DNA of 64,000 bases from Shinella sp. UYSO24. GTDB taxonomy: Bacteria; Pseudomonadota; Alphaproteobacteria; Rhizobiales; Rhizobiaceae. The position numbers and the translations under genes are program-made. Below the pieces are notes generated by a model. It was given only the letters and a program-made list of their open reading frames with translations, had not been told where the DNA came from and made no database searches. The stretch spans positions 62,001-126,000 of the forward strand of contig CABHNZ010000015.1 in NCBI GenBank assembly GCA_902167985.1, read 5' to 3'. Each line of letters begins with the position of its first letter. Positions within the stretch are counted from its first letter, which is position 1. Positions 29,533 to 39,529 of the stretch are shown here, piece by piece.

Positions 29533-30738
29533 ATGTCCGACGCGTCCAAGAAGCCCTCCAAATCCTGGCGTCCAGCAACCCAGCTCGTGCATGGCGGAAC
29601 GCTGCGCTCGCAGTTCGGCGAAATGTCCGAGGCGATCTACCTGACCCAGGGTTTTGCCTATGACACGTCGGAAGCGGCCGAAGCCCGCTTCAAGGGCGAG
29701 GATGACGGCTTCATCTATGCCCGTTACGGCAGCCCCACCAACGACATGTTCGAAAAGCGCATGTGCCTGCTCGAAGGCGCAGAAGAAGGCCGCGCCACGG
29801 CATCGGGCATGGCAGCCGTCGCTGCTGCCCTTCTGTGCCAGCTGCGCGCCGGCGACCATATCGTCGCTGCTCGTGCGCTCTTCGGCTCCTGCCGCTGGGT
29901 GGTCGAGACGCTTGCACCGCGCTACGGCATCGAATGCACGCTGATCGACGGCCGCGATCTCGCAAACTGGGAAAAGGCGATCCAGAAGAACACCAAGGTC
30001 TTCTTCCTCGAAAGCCCGACCAACCCGACGCTCGAAATCGTCGATATTGCCGGCGTTGCAAAGCTTGCCAACCAGATCGGCGCCCGCGTCGTCGTCGACA
30101 ATGTTTTTGCGACACCGCTCTTCCAGAAGCCGCTCGAACTCGGCGCCCATACGGTCGTCTATTCGGCCACCAAGCATATTGACGGCCAGGGCCGCAGCCT
30201 TGCCGGCATCATCCTTTCGGATAGCGAATGGGTGAACGAGCATCTGCAGGACTACTACCGTCATACCGGCCCGGCCATGTCGCCGTTCACCGCCTGGACG
30301 CTGATCAAGGGTCTCGAGACGCTGCCGATCCGCGTCAAGCAGCAGACGGAGAATGCCGGCAAGATCGCTGATTTCCTCGCCGAGCAGAAGCAGGTCGCCA
30401 AGGTGACGTATCCGGGCCGCAAGGACCATCCGCAGGCCGATATAATCGCCCGCCAGATGACCGGCGGTTCGACGCTCGTCTGCTTCGAACTGAAGGGTGG
30501 CAAGGAAGCGGCCTTCAAGCTGCAGAACGCACTGGATGTCGTGACGATCTCCAACAATCTGGGCGATACACGCAGCCTGATCACCCATCCGGCAACGACG
30601 ACGCACAAGAACCTCACCGACGAAGCGCGTGCCGAACTGGGCATTTCGCCCGGCACGGTGCGTTTCTCGGCCGGTATCGAAGACACGCAGGATCTTCTGG
30701 AAGACTTCGCCAAGGCGCTTGCCGCAGCCGGCGTCTGA
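29533..30738 (+). CDS. metZ: O-succinylhomoserine sulfhydrylase
   Basis: PLP enzyme that makes homocysteine directly from O-succinylhomoserine and sulfide in methionine synthesis. The 401-residue intact frame belongs to the Cys/Met metabolism PLP family: YARYGSPTNDMFEKRMCLLE, VFFLESPTNPTLEIVDI, VVVDNVFATPLFQKPLELGA and the PLP lysine in VYSATKHIDGQGR. The start is ATG 29533 (MSDASKKPSK), with a purine-rich AAGGTGGG site upstream. The SAM-II riboswitch and attenuator in its leader support the methionine assignment. apaG follows in the same direction after a hairpin. Confidence 0.95.
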   Translation: MSDASKKPSKSWRPATQLVHGGTLRSQFGEMSEAIYLTQGFAYDTSEAAEARFKGEDDGFIYARYGSPTNDMFEKRMCLLEGAEEGRATASGMAAVAAALLCQLRAGDHIVAARALFGSCRWVVETLAPRYGIECTLIDGRDLANWEKAIQKNTKVFFLESPTNPTLEIVDIAGVAKLANQIGARVVVDNVFATPLFQKPLELGAHTVVYSATKHIDGQGRSLAGIILSDSEWVNEHLQDYYRHTGPAMSPFTAWTLIKGLETLPIRVKQQTENAGKIADFLAEQKQVAKVTYPGRKDHPQADIIARQMTGGSTLVCFELKGGKEAAFKLQNALDVVTISNNLGDTRSLITHPATTTHKNLTDEARAELGISPGTVRFSAGIEDTQDLLEDFAKALAAAGV

Positions 30739-30755
30739 GGCCAGGCACCTATACA

Positions 30756-30787
30756 AATCCGGCGGCCGCGATCAGGGCCGCCGGATT
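30756..30787 (+). terminator. 12-bp perfect hairpin after metZ
   Basis: AATCCGGCGGCC (30756-30767) and GGCCGCCGGATT (30776-30787) form a perfect stem with an eight-base loop, 18 bases after the metZ stop. There is no T-run after it, so termination may be partial or the hairpin may stabilise the metZ mRNA end. Confidence 0.6.
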
Positions 30788-30921
30788 CACCATGTCGATT
30801 ATCCCTAATTTTCGAAAACGTTCATGCTGGGTGGCGCAAGCCACGAGAATTCTTGACGTTTCTGCAACCTTGCCTGATATCAGGCGATTGAAGCCTCCGA
30901 GGGAGAGGCGTTGAGGTTGCC

Positions 30922-31335
30922 ATGTATCGCGCCCGTACCCGTGATATCGAAGTTGCGGTCGAACCGTTTTATATCGAGGAACAATCGAGCCCCGAGGACA
31001 GCCGCTATGTCTGGGGTTATCGGATCGTCATCGAGAACCATTCCGACCTGACCGTCACGCTGGTGCATCGCTACTGGAGCATCACCGACCAGAATGGCGC
31101 GATCGACGAAGTGGATGGCCCCGGTGTCGTCGGCGAGAAGCCGCGGCTGCAGCCGGGCGACAGTTACGAATATTCATCGGGCTGTCCGCTCGATACGCCA
31201 TCCGGCATGATGTTCGGCCATTACGACATGCTGAGCGACGAAGGCGAACGCTTCAAGGTGACAATCCCGGCCTTCTCTCTCGATACGCCGGGCTTGCCAG
31301 AACTCTCAACTGAGCGATTGAAAAGCGATGGATGA
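30922..31335 (+). CDS. apaG: Co2+/Mg2+ efflux protein ApaG
   Basis: A 137-residue protein of the ApaG (DUF525) beta-sandwich family. The segments [40 protein letters not shown] and [19 protein letters not shown], and then [17 protein letters not shown], are the conserved core. The start is ATG 30922. The family is linked to divalent metal resistance in enterobacteria; biochemical function is unclear. It converges with hslO, leaving eight bases between the stops. The order metZ-apaG facing hslO-argF-argD is common in rhizobia. Confidence 0.94.
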   Translation: MYRARTRDIEVAVEPFYIEEQSSPEDSRYVWGYRIVIENHSDLTVTLVHRYWSITDQNGAIDEVDGPGVVGEKPRLQPGDSYEYSSGCPLDTPSGMMFGHYDMLSDEGERFKVTIPAFSLDTPGLPELSTERLKSDG

Positions 31336-31343
31336 GGCCGCCG

Positions 31344-32335
31344 TCAGGCAGCCACAAACTCGCTCGTCTCAAAGCGATAGGTAGTCGAGCAGAATTCGCA
31401 GGTGACGGCGATCTGGCCATTCTCCTGGCTCGCCTCGATCTCTTCGGCCGAGAAGCCGTCGAGCACGCCCTTGAGCTTTTCACGCGAGCAGCTGCAGCGA
31501 TCCAACACCGCCTGCGGCTCGTAGACGCGCACGCCGCGCTCATGGAAGAGCCGGTACAGCAGTCGCTCGATGGCGAGCTGCGGATCGGTCAGCTCGTCGG
31601 TATCGATCGTCTCGACCATGGTGCGGGCTTCATTCCAGAAATCGTCTTCGGAATGCTCATCTGCCTCGCGCTCGTCGCCATCGCCGCCATGCAGATCCGG
31701 GTGACGCATGCGCTCGGGCGCCTGCGGCAGGAACTGCGCGACCAAGCCACCGGCGCGCCAGTTGTGGCGCGGACGGCCTTCCTCGTCACGGTCCAGGAGC
31801 TCGGCCACGCCAAGGCGAACCTTGGTCGGGATCTGCTCCGACTGGCGGAAATAGACACCGGCGATTTCTTCGAGCGTCGAGCCATCGAGGGGCACGATGC
31901 CCTGATAGGGCTGCATGCCGCGCCCTGATCGATGGTGAAGGCGAGAATGCCGCTTCCGAGCAGTTCCTGCGGTGCCGTATGGCCTTCGGCAACCGCGGCA
32001 GCCAGAGCTTCCTCGTCATAGCGGGCATAGGCGCGCAGCGCGTCCGGCGTCGAGAAATCGGCCACCAGCAGATCCACCGGGCCATCGCCCTTGGTCTGCA
32101 TGGTGAACTTGCCTTCGAATTTCAGCGAGGTGCCGAGCAGCGCCGTCAGCGTGATCGCCTCGGCCAGAAGCCGCGCGACGGGCGCCGGATAATCGTGGCG
32201 GGCAAGAATGGTGTTCAACAGCGGGCCGAGCTGCACCGCACGGCCGCGCACGTCGAGACCATCCACCTGGAAGGGCACAACGCGGTCGTCGCCGGCAAAA
32301 TCGAGATCGTTCAGTTCAACTGTGGCTTCCGCCAT
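31344..32335 (-). CDS. hslO: Hsp33 redox-regulated chaperone
   Basis: Holdase chaperone switched on by oxidation of a zinc-binding cysteine cluster. After restoring one base near 31918 it has 330 residues. The C-terminal redox switch is present: CSC in LDRCSCSREKLKG, and CEFC in AVTCEFCSTTY. The N-terminal domain starts MAEATVELNDLDFAGDD and contains LLAEAITLTALLGTSLKFEG. The start is ATG 32335, with AAGGAG seven bases before it. It is the third gene of argD-argF-hslO on the minus strand, a common order in alphaproteobacteria. The acidic insert DLHGGDGDEREADEHSEDDF is longer than in E. coli. Confidence 0.93.
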
Positions 32336-32580
32336 GACATTACTCCTTGGCGCCGAGAGCCAACTCTTACACAAGCAGCAGCGCCGGCGGAACCGGCGCG
32401 CATGCAGAAAAGCCATCGACGATCATGTTGAGGCACCGCCAGATGCCGCCATGCACCAACTATCGTGGCGCATGCCCTGCGGCATAGGGTGCGTGCGATT
32501 GGCCGCTAGATGGGCGCGGCAGGCGGCAAATTCAAGACGCCGGCCCTGCCCTCCCCTTCGGCCCGCTTGGCGGCAAGGCG

Positions 32581-33498
32581 TCAGACGACGCCGAAGCACC
32601 AGGCGAGAATGGACTTTTGCGCGTGAAGGCGGTTTTCCGCCTCGTCGAAGACGACCGACTGCGGACCATCGATGATCTCGTCGGTGACTTCCTCGCCGCG
32701 ATGCGCCGGCAGGCAGTGCATGAAGAGCGCATCCTTGTCAGCCTGCTTCATCAGTTCGCGATTGACCTGATAGGGCTGGAAGATGTTGTGGCCGCGCGCC
32801 TTGTGCTCCTGGTTCATCGACACCCAGGTATCGGTGACGACCAGATCGACGCCGGCAACTGCGCGTTCGGCATCATGGGTGAGCATGATCTCGCCGCCAT
32901 TGTTGCGCGCCCAGTTGAGGAAGCGGTCATGCGGCTCGGAGCCCATCGGCACGGCCATATTCATCTTGTAACCGAAGCGCGCAGCACCTTCGACGAAGGA
33001 ATGCAGGACGTTGTTGCCATCGCCGGTCCAGGCAAAGGTCTTGCCAGCAACCGGGCCGCGATGCTCTTCAAACGTCATCAGGTCGGCCATGATCTGGCAG
33101 GGATGCGTGTCGTCGGTCAGCGCGTTGATGACCGGAACCGTCGCATGCTCGGCCATTTCCATCAGGCGCTTATGATCGGTGGTGCGGATCATGATCGCAT
33201 CGACGTAGCGGGAGAGAACGCGGGCCGTATCACCGATCGTCTCGGCGCGGCCGAGCTGCATTTCCGTGCCCGAGAGGAACAGCGTCTCGCCGCCCAGCTG
33301 GCGCATGCCGACGTCGAACGAGACGCGGGTACGGGTGGAGGGCTTTTCGAAGATCATCGCCAGCATCTTGCCGGCCAGTGGCTTGTCTGCGGTGCCGGCC
33401 TTGGTCGCGACCTTACGGGTCTTGGCGTCGTCGAGGATCGTGCGGAGATCAGCCGAGGAAACGGCTGAAATATCGAGAAAATGCTTCGGAGCTGCCAT
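32581..33498 (-). CDS. argF: ornithine carbamoyltransferase
   Basis: Makes citrulline from ornithine and carbamoyl phosphate in arginine synthesis. The 305-residue intact frame has the carbamoyl-phosphate motif [26 protein letters not shown], the ornithine loop [13 protein letters not shown] and the active-site [11 protein letters not shown]. The start is ATG 33498. It lies 54 bases after argD in the same direction, and 245 bases before hslO. No argR-type operator was recognised. Confidence 0.96.
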   Translation of the reverse strand: MAAPKHFLDISAVSSADLRTILDDAKTRKVATKAGTADKPLAGKMLAMIFEKPSTRTRVSFDVGMRQLGGETLFLSGTEMQLGRAETIGDTARVLSRYVDAIMIRTTDHKRLMEMAEHATVPVINALTDDTHPCQIMADLMTFEEHRGPVAGKTFAWTGDGNNVLHSFVEGAARFGYKMNMAVPMGSEPHDRFLNWARNNGGEIMLTHDAERAVAGVDLVVTDTWVSMNQEHKARGHNIFQPYQVNRELMKQADKDALFMHCLPAHRGEEVTDEIIDGPQSVVFDEAENRLHAQKSILAWCFGVV

Positions 33499-33552
33499 TA
33501 TCTTGGTTCCCTATCGAGAGGGAACCAAAGATGGTGCCCTCTCTTTCGCCCT

Positions 33553-34749
33553 TCAGGCGGATTTCTTGATCAGCGAGGCGGTCAGCTTTTCGGCTGCCTT
33601 TTCGATGCGTGAAAGCCCCTCGCGTGCCTCTTCGGCGCTAACGGTGAGTGGCGGCAGAAGGCGCACGACATTGTCGCCTGCCGGAACGGCCAGCATCTGT
33701 TCACCGCGCATGGCGCCAACGAGATCCCCTGCCGGCACCTTGGCCTTGATGCCGAGCAGCAGGCCTTCGCCGCGGATTTCCTCGATCACTTCGGGGAAAC
33801 GATCCTTGAGGCTTGCAAGCCCCTGACGGAAGACGAGCGCGACATCGCGGACGTTTTCAAGGAAGCCATCGGCCAGAACAATATCGAGGACCGCATTGCC
33901 GCAGGCCATGGCCAGCGGATTGCCGCCATAGGTCGTGCCGTGAATGCCCGGCTTCATGCCCGAGGCGGCCTCGGCCGTTGCAAGGCAGGCGCCAAACGGG
34001 AAGCCGCCGCCAATGCCCTTGGCGATCGCCATGATGTCCGGCGTCACGCCGGCCCATTCATGGGCGAAGAACTTGCCGGTACGGCCAACGCCGGTCTGCA
34101 CCTCATCGAGGATCAGAAGCAGGCCCTTGTCATCACAGATGCGGCGCAGCTCGCGCAGGAATTCCTTAGGAACCGGGCGCACGCCGCCTTCACCCTGGAT
34201 CGGCTCGATCAGGAGCGCGCCGGTGTTTTCGTTGATCGCGGCATTGAGCGCGTCGAGATCACCGAAGGGAACCTGGTCGAAGCCCTGGGCCTTCGGGCCA
34301 AAGCCTTCCATGTATTTTTCCTGGCCGCCGGCCGCGATGGTCGCGATGGTCCGGCCGTGGAAAGCACCTTCGAAGGTGATGATGTGGAACTTCTCCGGAT
34401 GTCCCTTGGAGAAATGGTAGCGGCGGGCCGTCTTGATGGCGGTCTCCAGCGCTTCCGCACCCGAATTGGTGAAGAACACCTTGTCGGCGAAAGTCGCATC
34501 GACCAGACGACGGGCGAGACGCTCCTGCTCCGGGATCTCGTAGAGGTTCGAGAGATGCCAGACCTTCTCGGCCTGCGACTTCAGCGCTTCGACGAGATGC
34601 GGGTTGGCGTGACCACAGGAGGTCACGGCAACGCCGGCGCCGAAATCGAGATATCGCTCGCCACTTTCCGTCACGAGCCAGACACCTTCTCCTCGCTCAA
34701 AGCGCAGAGGTGCCCGTGCAAAAGTGTCGAAAAGCGCGGCTTCAGCCAT
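33553..34749 (-). CDS. argD: acetylornithine aminotransferase
   Basis: PLP-dependent class III aminotransferase of arginine synthesis, 398 residues, intact. Visible: [74 protein letters not shown] and the PLP lysine in [17 protein letters not shown], then [20 protein letters not shown]. The start is ATG 34749. It is the first gene of argD-argF-hslO. Its promoter must lie in the 408-base gap shared with the divergent gcrA gene. Confidence 0.96.
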   Translation of the reverse strand: MAEAALFDTFARAPLRFERGEGVWLVTESGERYLDFGAGVAVTSCGHANPHLVEALKSQAEKVWHLSNLYEIPEQERLARRLVDATFADKVFFTNSGAEALETAIKTARRYHFSKGHPEKFHIITFEGAFHGRTIATIAAGGQEKYMEGFGPKAQGFDQVPFGDLDALNAAINENTGALLIEPIQGEGGVRPVPKEFLRELRRICDDKGLLLILDEVQTGVGRTGKFFAHEWAGVTPDIMAIAKGIGGGFPFGACLATAEAASGMKPGIHGTTYGGNPLAMACGNAVLDIVLADGFLENVRDVALVFRQGLASLKDRFPEVIEEIRGEGLLLGIKAKVPAGDLVGAMRGEQMLAVPAGDNVVRLLPPLTVSAEEAREGLSRIEKAAEKLTASLIKKSA

Positions 34750-34930
34750 GGCGACATCACTCCTGTCATCGGTCGGGGTAACGGCACCCCGATTAAATCA
34801 AAATGCCGCCCTCAGGGCGCGGCCGCACTATCGGCATTTAGCCTCTGGATGTCAACAAACTCGGCATTTTCTGGGGAAAACCGGAGATATTACAGGGCAC
34901 TCGGAGGGGTTGCCAGCATGTGACAAAAAT

Positions 34931-35122
34931 GACTCGCCGGGGAAGCAAGTTGGGGAAAACCGGAAAATCGATTCCCGCTGATTCGAGCGACTCTTGCCAC
35001 GGAGTCGGGCTCACATTAGGTTAAGCAACAATTACTAGACTGCATGCGGCGGAACTAGTCACCTAAATCATAGATATAGTGGGTGTTGTGGGCAAGTGCT
35101 CACAGCAAAGGTAGACGGATTC
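34931..35122. promoter_or_regulatory. cluster of six GANTC (CcrM methylation) sites between argD and gcrA
   Basis: GANTC sites begin at 34931, 34970, 34980, 34989, 35002 and 35118. Five of them fall within 76 bases, where about one per 256 bases is expected by chance. CcrM methylation and GcrA binding at such sites control cell-cycle genes in alphaproteobacteria. The gap 34750-35157 otherwise holds no gene I can support. Confidence 0.6.
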
Positions 35123-35157
35123 TGCATGCCGCATACGTTCAAAGGCGGAGAACGGGC

Positions 35158-35699
35158 ATGAACTGGACGGACGAGCGCGTCGAGAGACTTAAGAAACTGT
35201 GGTCGGAAGGCTTGAGCGCCAGCCAGATCGCGGCACAACTTGGCGGTGTCAGCCGCAACGCGGTCATCGGCAAGGTGCACCGTCTGAACCTGCCTGGCCG
35301 TGCCAAGCAGGCGGCAGCACGGCTCCGGCCCGCGCCGTCAAGCGCCCGGCTGCGCCGCAGCAGCGCCCGACGACGTTTGCCGCCCGTCCGCAGCAGGCCC
35401 GTCCGGTCGTGCGCGCCGCCGGCGCCGTTGCACTGAAGGAAGAGATGGACCTCGAAACCGTCGAGGCGATGGAATATCGTCCGGTCGGCAACAATGTCGT
35501 CCTGCCGATCTCGCGCCGCCTGTCGCTGACGGATCTCACCGAGCGCACCTGCAAGTGGCCGGTCGGCGATCCGCTCAAGGACGATTTCCACTTCTGCGGC
35601 TGTGAATCTTCCGATACCTCGCCTTACTGCAAGTACCACGCCAAGCTCGCCTACCAGCCGGTTCACGACCGTCGCAAGGCAGCCGCCGCACGGGCCTGA
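35158..35699 (+). CDS. gcrA: cell-cycle regulator GcrA
   Basis: Sigma70-associated master regulator of the alphaproteobacterial cell cycle that acts at CcrM-methylated GANTC promoters. Repaired length is 180 residues; one base is missing near 35312 (GCCGGC read as GCGGC). The N-terminal DNA-binding part is MNWTDERVERLKKLWSEGLS followed by ASQIAAQLGGVSRNAVIGKV; a basic Ala/Pro linker and the C-terminal polymerase-binding domain TCKWPVGDPLKDDFHFCGCE with its cysteines follow. The start is ATG 35158, with GGCGGAG seven bases upstream. The gene is essential in many relatives, so the frameshift is not credible biologically. A terminator follows at 35745. Confidence 0.93.
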
Positions 35700-35744
35700 T
35701 TGGGCCCGGCAGACCGGAGGGCCTGCCCACGAGGAAAAGTTTCG

Positions 35745-35776
35745 AGCCGCCCGCGACATTTGCCGGCGGCTTTTTG
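35745..35776 (+). terminator. Rho-independent terminator after gcrA
   Basis: AGCCGCC (35745-35751) pairs with GGCGGCT (35765-35771) across a 13-base loop and is followed by TTTTG. It lies 45 bases after the gcrA stop and before the PACE gene. Confidence 0.75.
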
Positions 35777-35909
35777 TTGCCCGAAATCCGGGATTTCGCG
35801 CCTGACTTGCCGCTGAGGGAAGAAATCCCTATATGGAGGGCAAGCGAGGACGACCTCCCCCATTTCGGGTTTCATGCGGGACGGCCCGAGATTATTCGGG
35901 AGACCACCC

Positions 35910-36344
35910 ATGCGCTCGACGGGCGACCGTATCCGCCACGCCATCAGCTTTGAAATCATCGGCCTCATGCTCATCGTGCCGCTCGGCTCGCTGGCGTTTC
36001 ACATGCCTGCCGCCGACATGGGTGTCGTCGGTGTTGCCAGTGCCACGATCGCGACCGGCTGGAACTACCTCTACAATCTCGGCTTCGACCATCTGATGCG
36101 GCGGCTGACAGGCGGCACGCAGAAATCCGCCGCCGTGCGGATCCTCCATGCCGTGACGTTCGAGCTCGGGCTTCTCGTCGTGCTCCTGCCGCTGATCGCC
36201 TGGTATCTCGGCATCGGCCTCTGGCAGGCGCTGATGATGGATATCTCGTTCGCGCTGTTCTACGTGGTCTATGCCTTCGTCTTCAACTGGCTCTACGACC
36301 GGATTTTCCCGCTGCCGGAATGGCAAACGCAAAAGGCCGCCTGA
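35910..36344 (+). CDS. PACE family efflux transporter
   Basis: A 144-residue membrane protein with the two bacterial transmembrane pair (BTP) domains of the PACE (AceI-like) family: RIRHAISFEIIGLMLIVPLG in the first, AVRILHAVTFELGLLVVLLP in the second, both with the R.xHAxxFE core, and NWLYDRIFPLPEWQ at the end. Such proteins export chlorhexidine, acriflavine or short diamines. The start is ATG 35910 (MRSTGDRIRH), with GGGAG upstream; the longer frame to 35874 lacks a site. The stop codon sits in the loop of a hairpin shared with the end of the convergent phoB gene. Confidence 0.92.
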   Translation: MRSTGDRIRHAISFEIIGLMLIVPLGSLAFHMPAADMGVVGVASATIATGWNYLYNLGFDHLMRRLTGGTQKSAAVRILHAVTFELGLLVVLLPLIAWYLGIGLWQALMMDISFALFYVVYAFVFNWLYDRIFPLPEWQTQKAA

Positions 36345-36355
36345 ACGGCGGCCTT
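36333..36355. terminator. hairpin between convergent PACE and phoB genes
   Basis: AAGGCCGCC (36333-36341) and GGCGGCCTT (36347-36355) form a nine-base-pair stem. The five-base loop contains the PACE stop codon. Flanking A and T residues on each side would let it work in both directions. Confidence 0.6.
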
Positions 36356-36382
36356 CTCAAATCGTGTTGTCATGGGCCTTGA

Positions 36383-37072
36383 TCAGGCTTCCATCGAATA
36401 GCCGGCGCCGCGGACGGTGCGGATGACGTCCTGCATGTTGGAGAAGTTCAGCGCCTTGCGCAGACGGCCGACATGCACGTCGACGGTACGCTCGTCCACA
36501 TAGATATCGTGACCCCAGACGCCGTCGAGAAGCTGCGAGCGCGAATAGACACGGCCGGGCGAGGCCATAAGGAATTCCAGAAGGCGGAACTCGGTCGGCC
36601 CGAGGCGCACTTCGCGGGTCTTGCGATGGACGCGGTGGGTTTCGCGGTCCAGCTCGATATCGCCGCAGCGCAGAACGCTGGAAAGGACTTCCGGACGGGC
36701 GCGGCGCAGCATCGCCTTGACGCGGGCCATCAGTTCCGGGGTCGAGAACGGCTTGACGACGTAATCGTCAGCGCCGGTCGCCAGACCGCGAACGCGTTCG
36801 CTCTCCTCGCCGCGGGCCGTCAGCATGATGATCGGCAGGCGCTCGGTTTCCGGGCGCTGGCGCAGGCGGCGGCACAGTTCGATGCCGGAGACGCCCGGCA
36901 GCATCCAGTCGAGGATCAGGAGGTCCGGCGTGCGTTCCTGAAGGCGGATCTCCGCCTCGTCGCCCCGCGGGATGGTCTCGACGTCATAGCCTTCGGCTTC
37001 CAGATTGTAACGGAGGAGGACGCTCAGCGCCTCCTCGTCTTCTACCACTGCGATCTTCGGCTGCATGCTCAT
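36383..37072 (-). CDS. phoB: phosphate regulon response regulator PhoB
   Basis: OmpR-family regulator of 229 residues that binds Pho boxes when phosphorylated by PhoR. Receiver domain: acidic residues in KIAVVEDEEALSVLL, phosphorylation site LLILDWMLPGVSG, threonine in IIMLTARG, lysine in DDYVVKPFSTPEL. C-terminal winged helix: EVRLGPTEFRLLEFLMASPG, SRSQLLDGVWG and the recognition helix VDERTVDVHVGRLRKAL. The start is ATG 37072, or ATG 37066. It is the last gene of phoR-pstS-pstC-pstA-pstB-phoU-phoB. The frame is intact. Confidence 0.97.
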   Translation of the reverse strand: MSMQPKIAVVEDEEALSVLLRYNLEAEGYDVETIPRGDEAEIRLQERTPDLLILDWMLPGVSGIELCRRLRQRPETERLPIIMLTARGEESERVRGLATGADDYVVKPFSTPELMARVKAMLRRARPEVLSSVLRCGDIELDRETHRVHRKTREVRLGPTEFRLLEFLMASPGRVYSRSQLLDGVWGHDIYVDERTVDVHVGRLRKALNFSNMQDVIRTVRGAGYSMEA

Positions 37073-37098
37073 TCTGCTCCGTAAGCTTCAGCGCCGCC

Positions 37099-37809
37099 TC
37101 AGCCGGCCGCGCCGACCGTGTTCGACGTATCATCCTTCGGGCGTTCGCCCTCCGGCTGGGCGCCGGTCGTCATGTAGTAGATGGTCTCTGCGATATTGGT
37201 GGCGTGGTCGCCGATGCGCTCGATGTTCTTGGCGCAGAACAGGAGATGCGTGCAGGTGGTGATGTTGCGCGGATCTTCCATCATGTAGGTCAGAAGCTCG
37301 CGGAAGAGCGAGGTGTACATGGCGTCGATCTCTTCGTCGCGCAGGCGGATGGCTTCCGCCTTCTCGGCCGAGCGACCGACATAGACGTCCAGCACTTCCT
37401 TGAGCTGCACCAATGCCAGATCGGACAGATGCTCGATGCCGCGGGCCAGCTTGCGCGGAACGCCGGTGCCCTGAACCGCGATGACGCGCTTGGCGGTGTT
37501 CTTGCCAAGATCGCCGACGCGCTCCAGATCGGCTGCGATGCGCAGCGTGCCGATGATTTCGCGAAGATCGGCTGCGACCGGCTGGCGGCGGGCAATCGTG
37601 GTGATTGCCTTGTCCTGGATCTCGCGCTCGCCATTGTCGAGGATCACGTCGTCCGAGATGACCTTCTGGGCAAGGCCGGTATCGGAATTGACCAGGGCAC
37701 GCACGGCATCGCCGCACATCTGCTCGGCAAGGCCGCCCATTTCGGAGATGCGGCGGGTCAGGTACTGAAGTTCTTCATCGAAAGCCGACAGCGTATGGGT
37801 CGAAGCCAT
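37099..37809 (-). CDS. phoU: phosphate signalling complex protein PhoU
   Basis: Cytoplasmic six-helix regulator of about 236 residues that links the Pst transporter to PhoR. The two PhoU repeats are seen: FDEELQYLTRRISEMGGLAE with ADLREIIGTLRIAADLERVG, and LRDEEIDAMYTSLFRELLTY with HLLFCAKNIERIGDHATNIA. The E/D-rich metal-binding motifs (ERVGD, ERIGDH) are intact. The start is ATG 37809 (MASTHTLSAF); the upstream in-frame extension has no better site. It lies between pstB and phoB. Confidence 0.96.
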   Translation of the reverse strand: MASTHTLSAFDEELQYLTRRISEMGGLAEQMCGDAVRALVNSDTGLAQKVISDDVILDNGEREIQDKAITTIARRQPVAADLREIIGTLRIAADLERVGDLGKNTAKRVIAVQGTGVPRKLARGIEHLSDLALVQLKEVLDVYVGRSAEKAEAIRLRDEEIDAMYTSLFRELLTYMMEDPRNITTCTHLLFCAKNIERIGDHATNIAETIYYMTTGAQPEGERPKDDTSNTVGAAG

Positions 37810-37886
37810 CTTGGTTCCTTCCGGAGACAATGCTCGTCAACGAGCGTTAAGAGGTCACGGGCGACGCGGGAGAGACGGTCAGTCGA

Positions 37887-38677
37887 TCAGCCGAAGCGAC
37901 CGGTGACGTAATCCTGCGTGCGCTTTCGCGCGGCGAGGTGAAGATCTTTGCGGTTCGTCGAATTCCACCAGTTCGCCCAGATACATGAAGGCGGTCTGGC
38001 GCGAGACGCGGGCTGCCTGCTGCATGTTATGGGTGACGATGACGATCGTGTATTCGGCGCGCAGCTCGTCGATCAGTTCCTCGATCTTGGCGGTCGAGAG
38101 CGGATCGAGTGCCGAGGCCGGCTCGTCGAGGAGGATGATCTCCGGCTTGACGGCAACGGTGCGGGCGATGCAGAGGCGCTGCTGCTGGCCGCCCGAAAGG
38201 CTGGTGCCCGAAGCGTGCAGCTTGTCCTTGACTTCGTTCCAGATAGCGGCGCGGCGCAGGGCGCCTCGACGCGCTCGTCCATCTCGCTCTTGGAGATCTG
38301 TTCGTAGAGGCGCACGCCGAACGAGATGTTCTCGTAGATCGACATCGGGAACGGCGTCGGCTTCTGGAAGACCATGCCGACCTTGGTGCGCAGCAGGTTC
38401 AGGTCCTGATTGCGGTCGAGAATGTTCTTGCCATCGACCAGAACCTCGCCCTCAGCGCGCTGCTTCGGGTAAGTTCGTAGATGCGGTTGAGGACGCGCAG
38501 AAGCGTGGACTTGCCACAGCCCGACGGGCCGATGAAGGCGGTGACGCTGCGCTCCGGCAGGGCCATGGAGATATTCTTCAGGGCTTTCGTCTCGCCGTAA
38601 TAGAAGTTGAGATTCTTGATCTCGATCTTCGAACGGTCGGTGACAGTCTGCGGAGCAACTTTTTCCAAGGAAACCAT
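37887..38677 (-). CDS. pstB: phosphate ABC transporter ATP-binding protein PstB
   Basis: ATPase of the high-affinity phosphate importer. The frame is broken by four one-base deletions (near 37922, 37953, 38264, 38470). Adding four bases gives exactly 264 residues, the usual size. Seen across the frames: Walker [10 protein letters not shown], the Q-loop [10 protein letters not shown], the signature [17 protein letters not shown], Walker [15 protein letters not shown] and the switch histidine in [14 protein letters not shown], then EFDETAKIF and GRFG at the end. The start is ATG 38677; TTG 38686, overlapping the pstA stop, is an alternative. Loss of PstB would derepress the Pho regulon, so the breaks are most likely sequence errors. 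Confidence 0.9.
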
Positions 38678-38682
38678 AATGG

Positions 38683-39525
38683 TCAATGTCCTTCTTTACG
38701 TCCGGTGAGGCTGCGGGCGATGATGCTCAGCGTCAGAACAGTGAGGGTGATAATAAGCGCGCCGGTCCAGGCAAGCTGCTGCCATTCCTTGTAGGGGCTC
38801 AGCGCGAACTGGAAGATCGTGACCGGCAGGCTGGCAATCGGGGCATTCAGGTTGCTGCTCCAGAACTGGTTGTTCAGAGCCGTGAAGAGCAGCGGGGCAG
38901 TTTCGCCGGAGATGCGGGCGACGGCGAGAAGCACGCCGGTGACGATGCCCGACATGGCGGCGCGGTAGCCGACCGAGCGGATGACGATCCAGCGCGGCGC
39001 GCCGATCGCGGTACCGGCTTCGCGCAGGGCGTTGGGCACGAGGTTGAGCATGTCTTCCGTGGTACGGACGACGACCGGGATGACGAGGATGGCGAGAGCC
39101 ACCGAGCCGGCAATGCCCGAGAAATGGCCCATCGGACGGACAATCAGCTCGTAGACGAAGAGGCCGACGATGATCGAAGGTGCCGAGAGCAGGATGTCGT
39201 TGATGAAGCGGACGACGACGGTCAGTTTGCTGAAGCGTCCGTACTCGGCCATGTAGGTGCCGGCCAGGATGCCGATCGGCGTGCCGATGACCATGGCGAT
39301 GACCGAGACGATCACGCTGCCGTAAATGGCGTTGAGCAGGCCGCCGGCCGAGCCCGGAGGCGGCGTCATTTCGGTGAAGACCGCCAGATTGAGGCCGGCA
39401 AGTCCCTTGTAGAGCAGTGCGCCGAGAATGAGCGCGAGCCAGAGCAGGCCGATGCCGGCAGCGGCAATGCAGAGCCCCATCATGATCCGGTTGGTGGCCT
39501 TGCGGCGTGCATAGATCGTCGTCAT
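38683..39525 (-). CDS. pstA: phosphate ABC transporter permease PstA
   Basis: Inner-membrane permease of 280 residues, with six hydrophobic helices. It carries the cytoplasmic EAA loop [20 protein letters not shown] that contacts PstB, and [16 protein letters not shown], typical of PstA. The start is ATG 39525 ([10 protein letters not shown]), with GGAG upstream; the pstC stop lies five bases earlier, so the genes are tightly packed. The frame is intact. Confidence 0.95.
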   Translation of the reverse strand: MTTIYARRKATNRIMMGLCIAAAGIGLLWLALILGALLYKGLAGLNLAVFTEMTPPPGSAGGLLNAIYGSVIVSVIAMVIGTPIGILAGTYMAEYGRFSKLTVVVRFINDILLSAPSIIVGLFVYELIVRPMGHFSGIAGSVALAILVIPVVVRTTEDMLNLVPNALREAGTAIGAPRWIVIRSVGYRAAMSGIVTGVLLAVARISGETAPLLFTALNNQFWSSNLNAPIASLPVTIFQFALSPYKEWQQLAWTGALIITLTVLTLSIIARSLTGRKEGH

Positions 39526-39529
39526 GGGA

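Noticed and set aside
37887-38677. Programmed frameshifting or pseudogene in pstB
   Set aside because: Four separate one-base losses with no slippery-site design, in a gene whose total length becomes exactly right when repaired, fit sequence error better.
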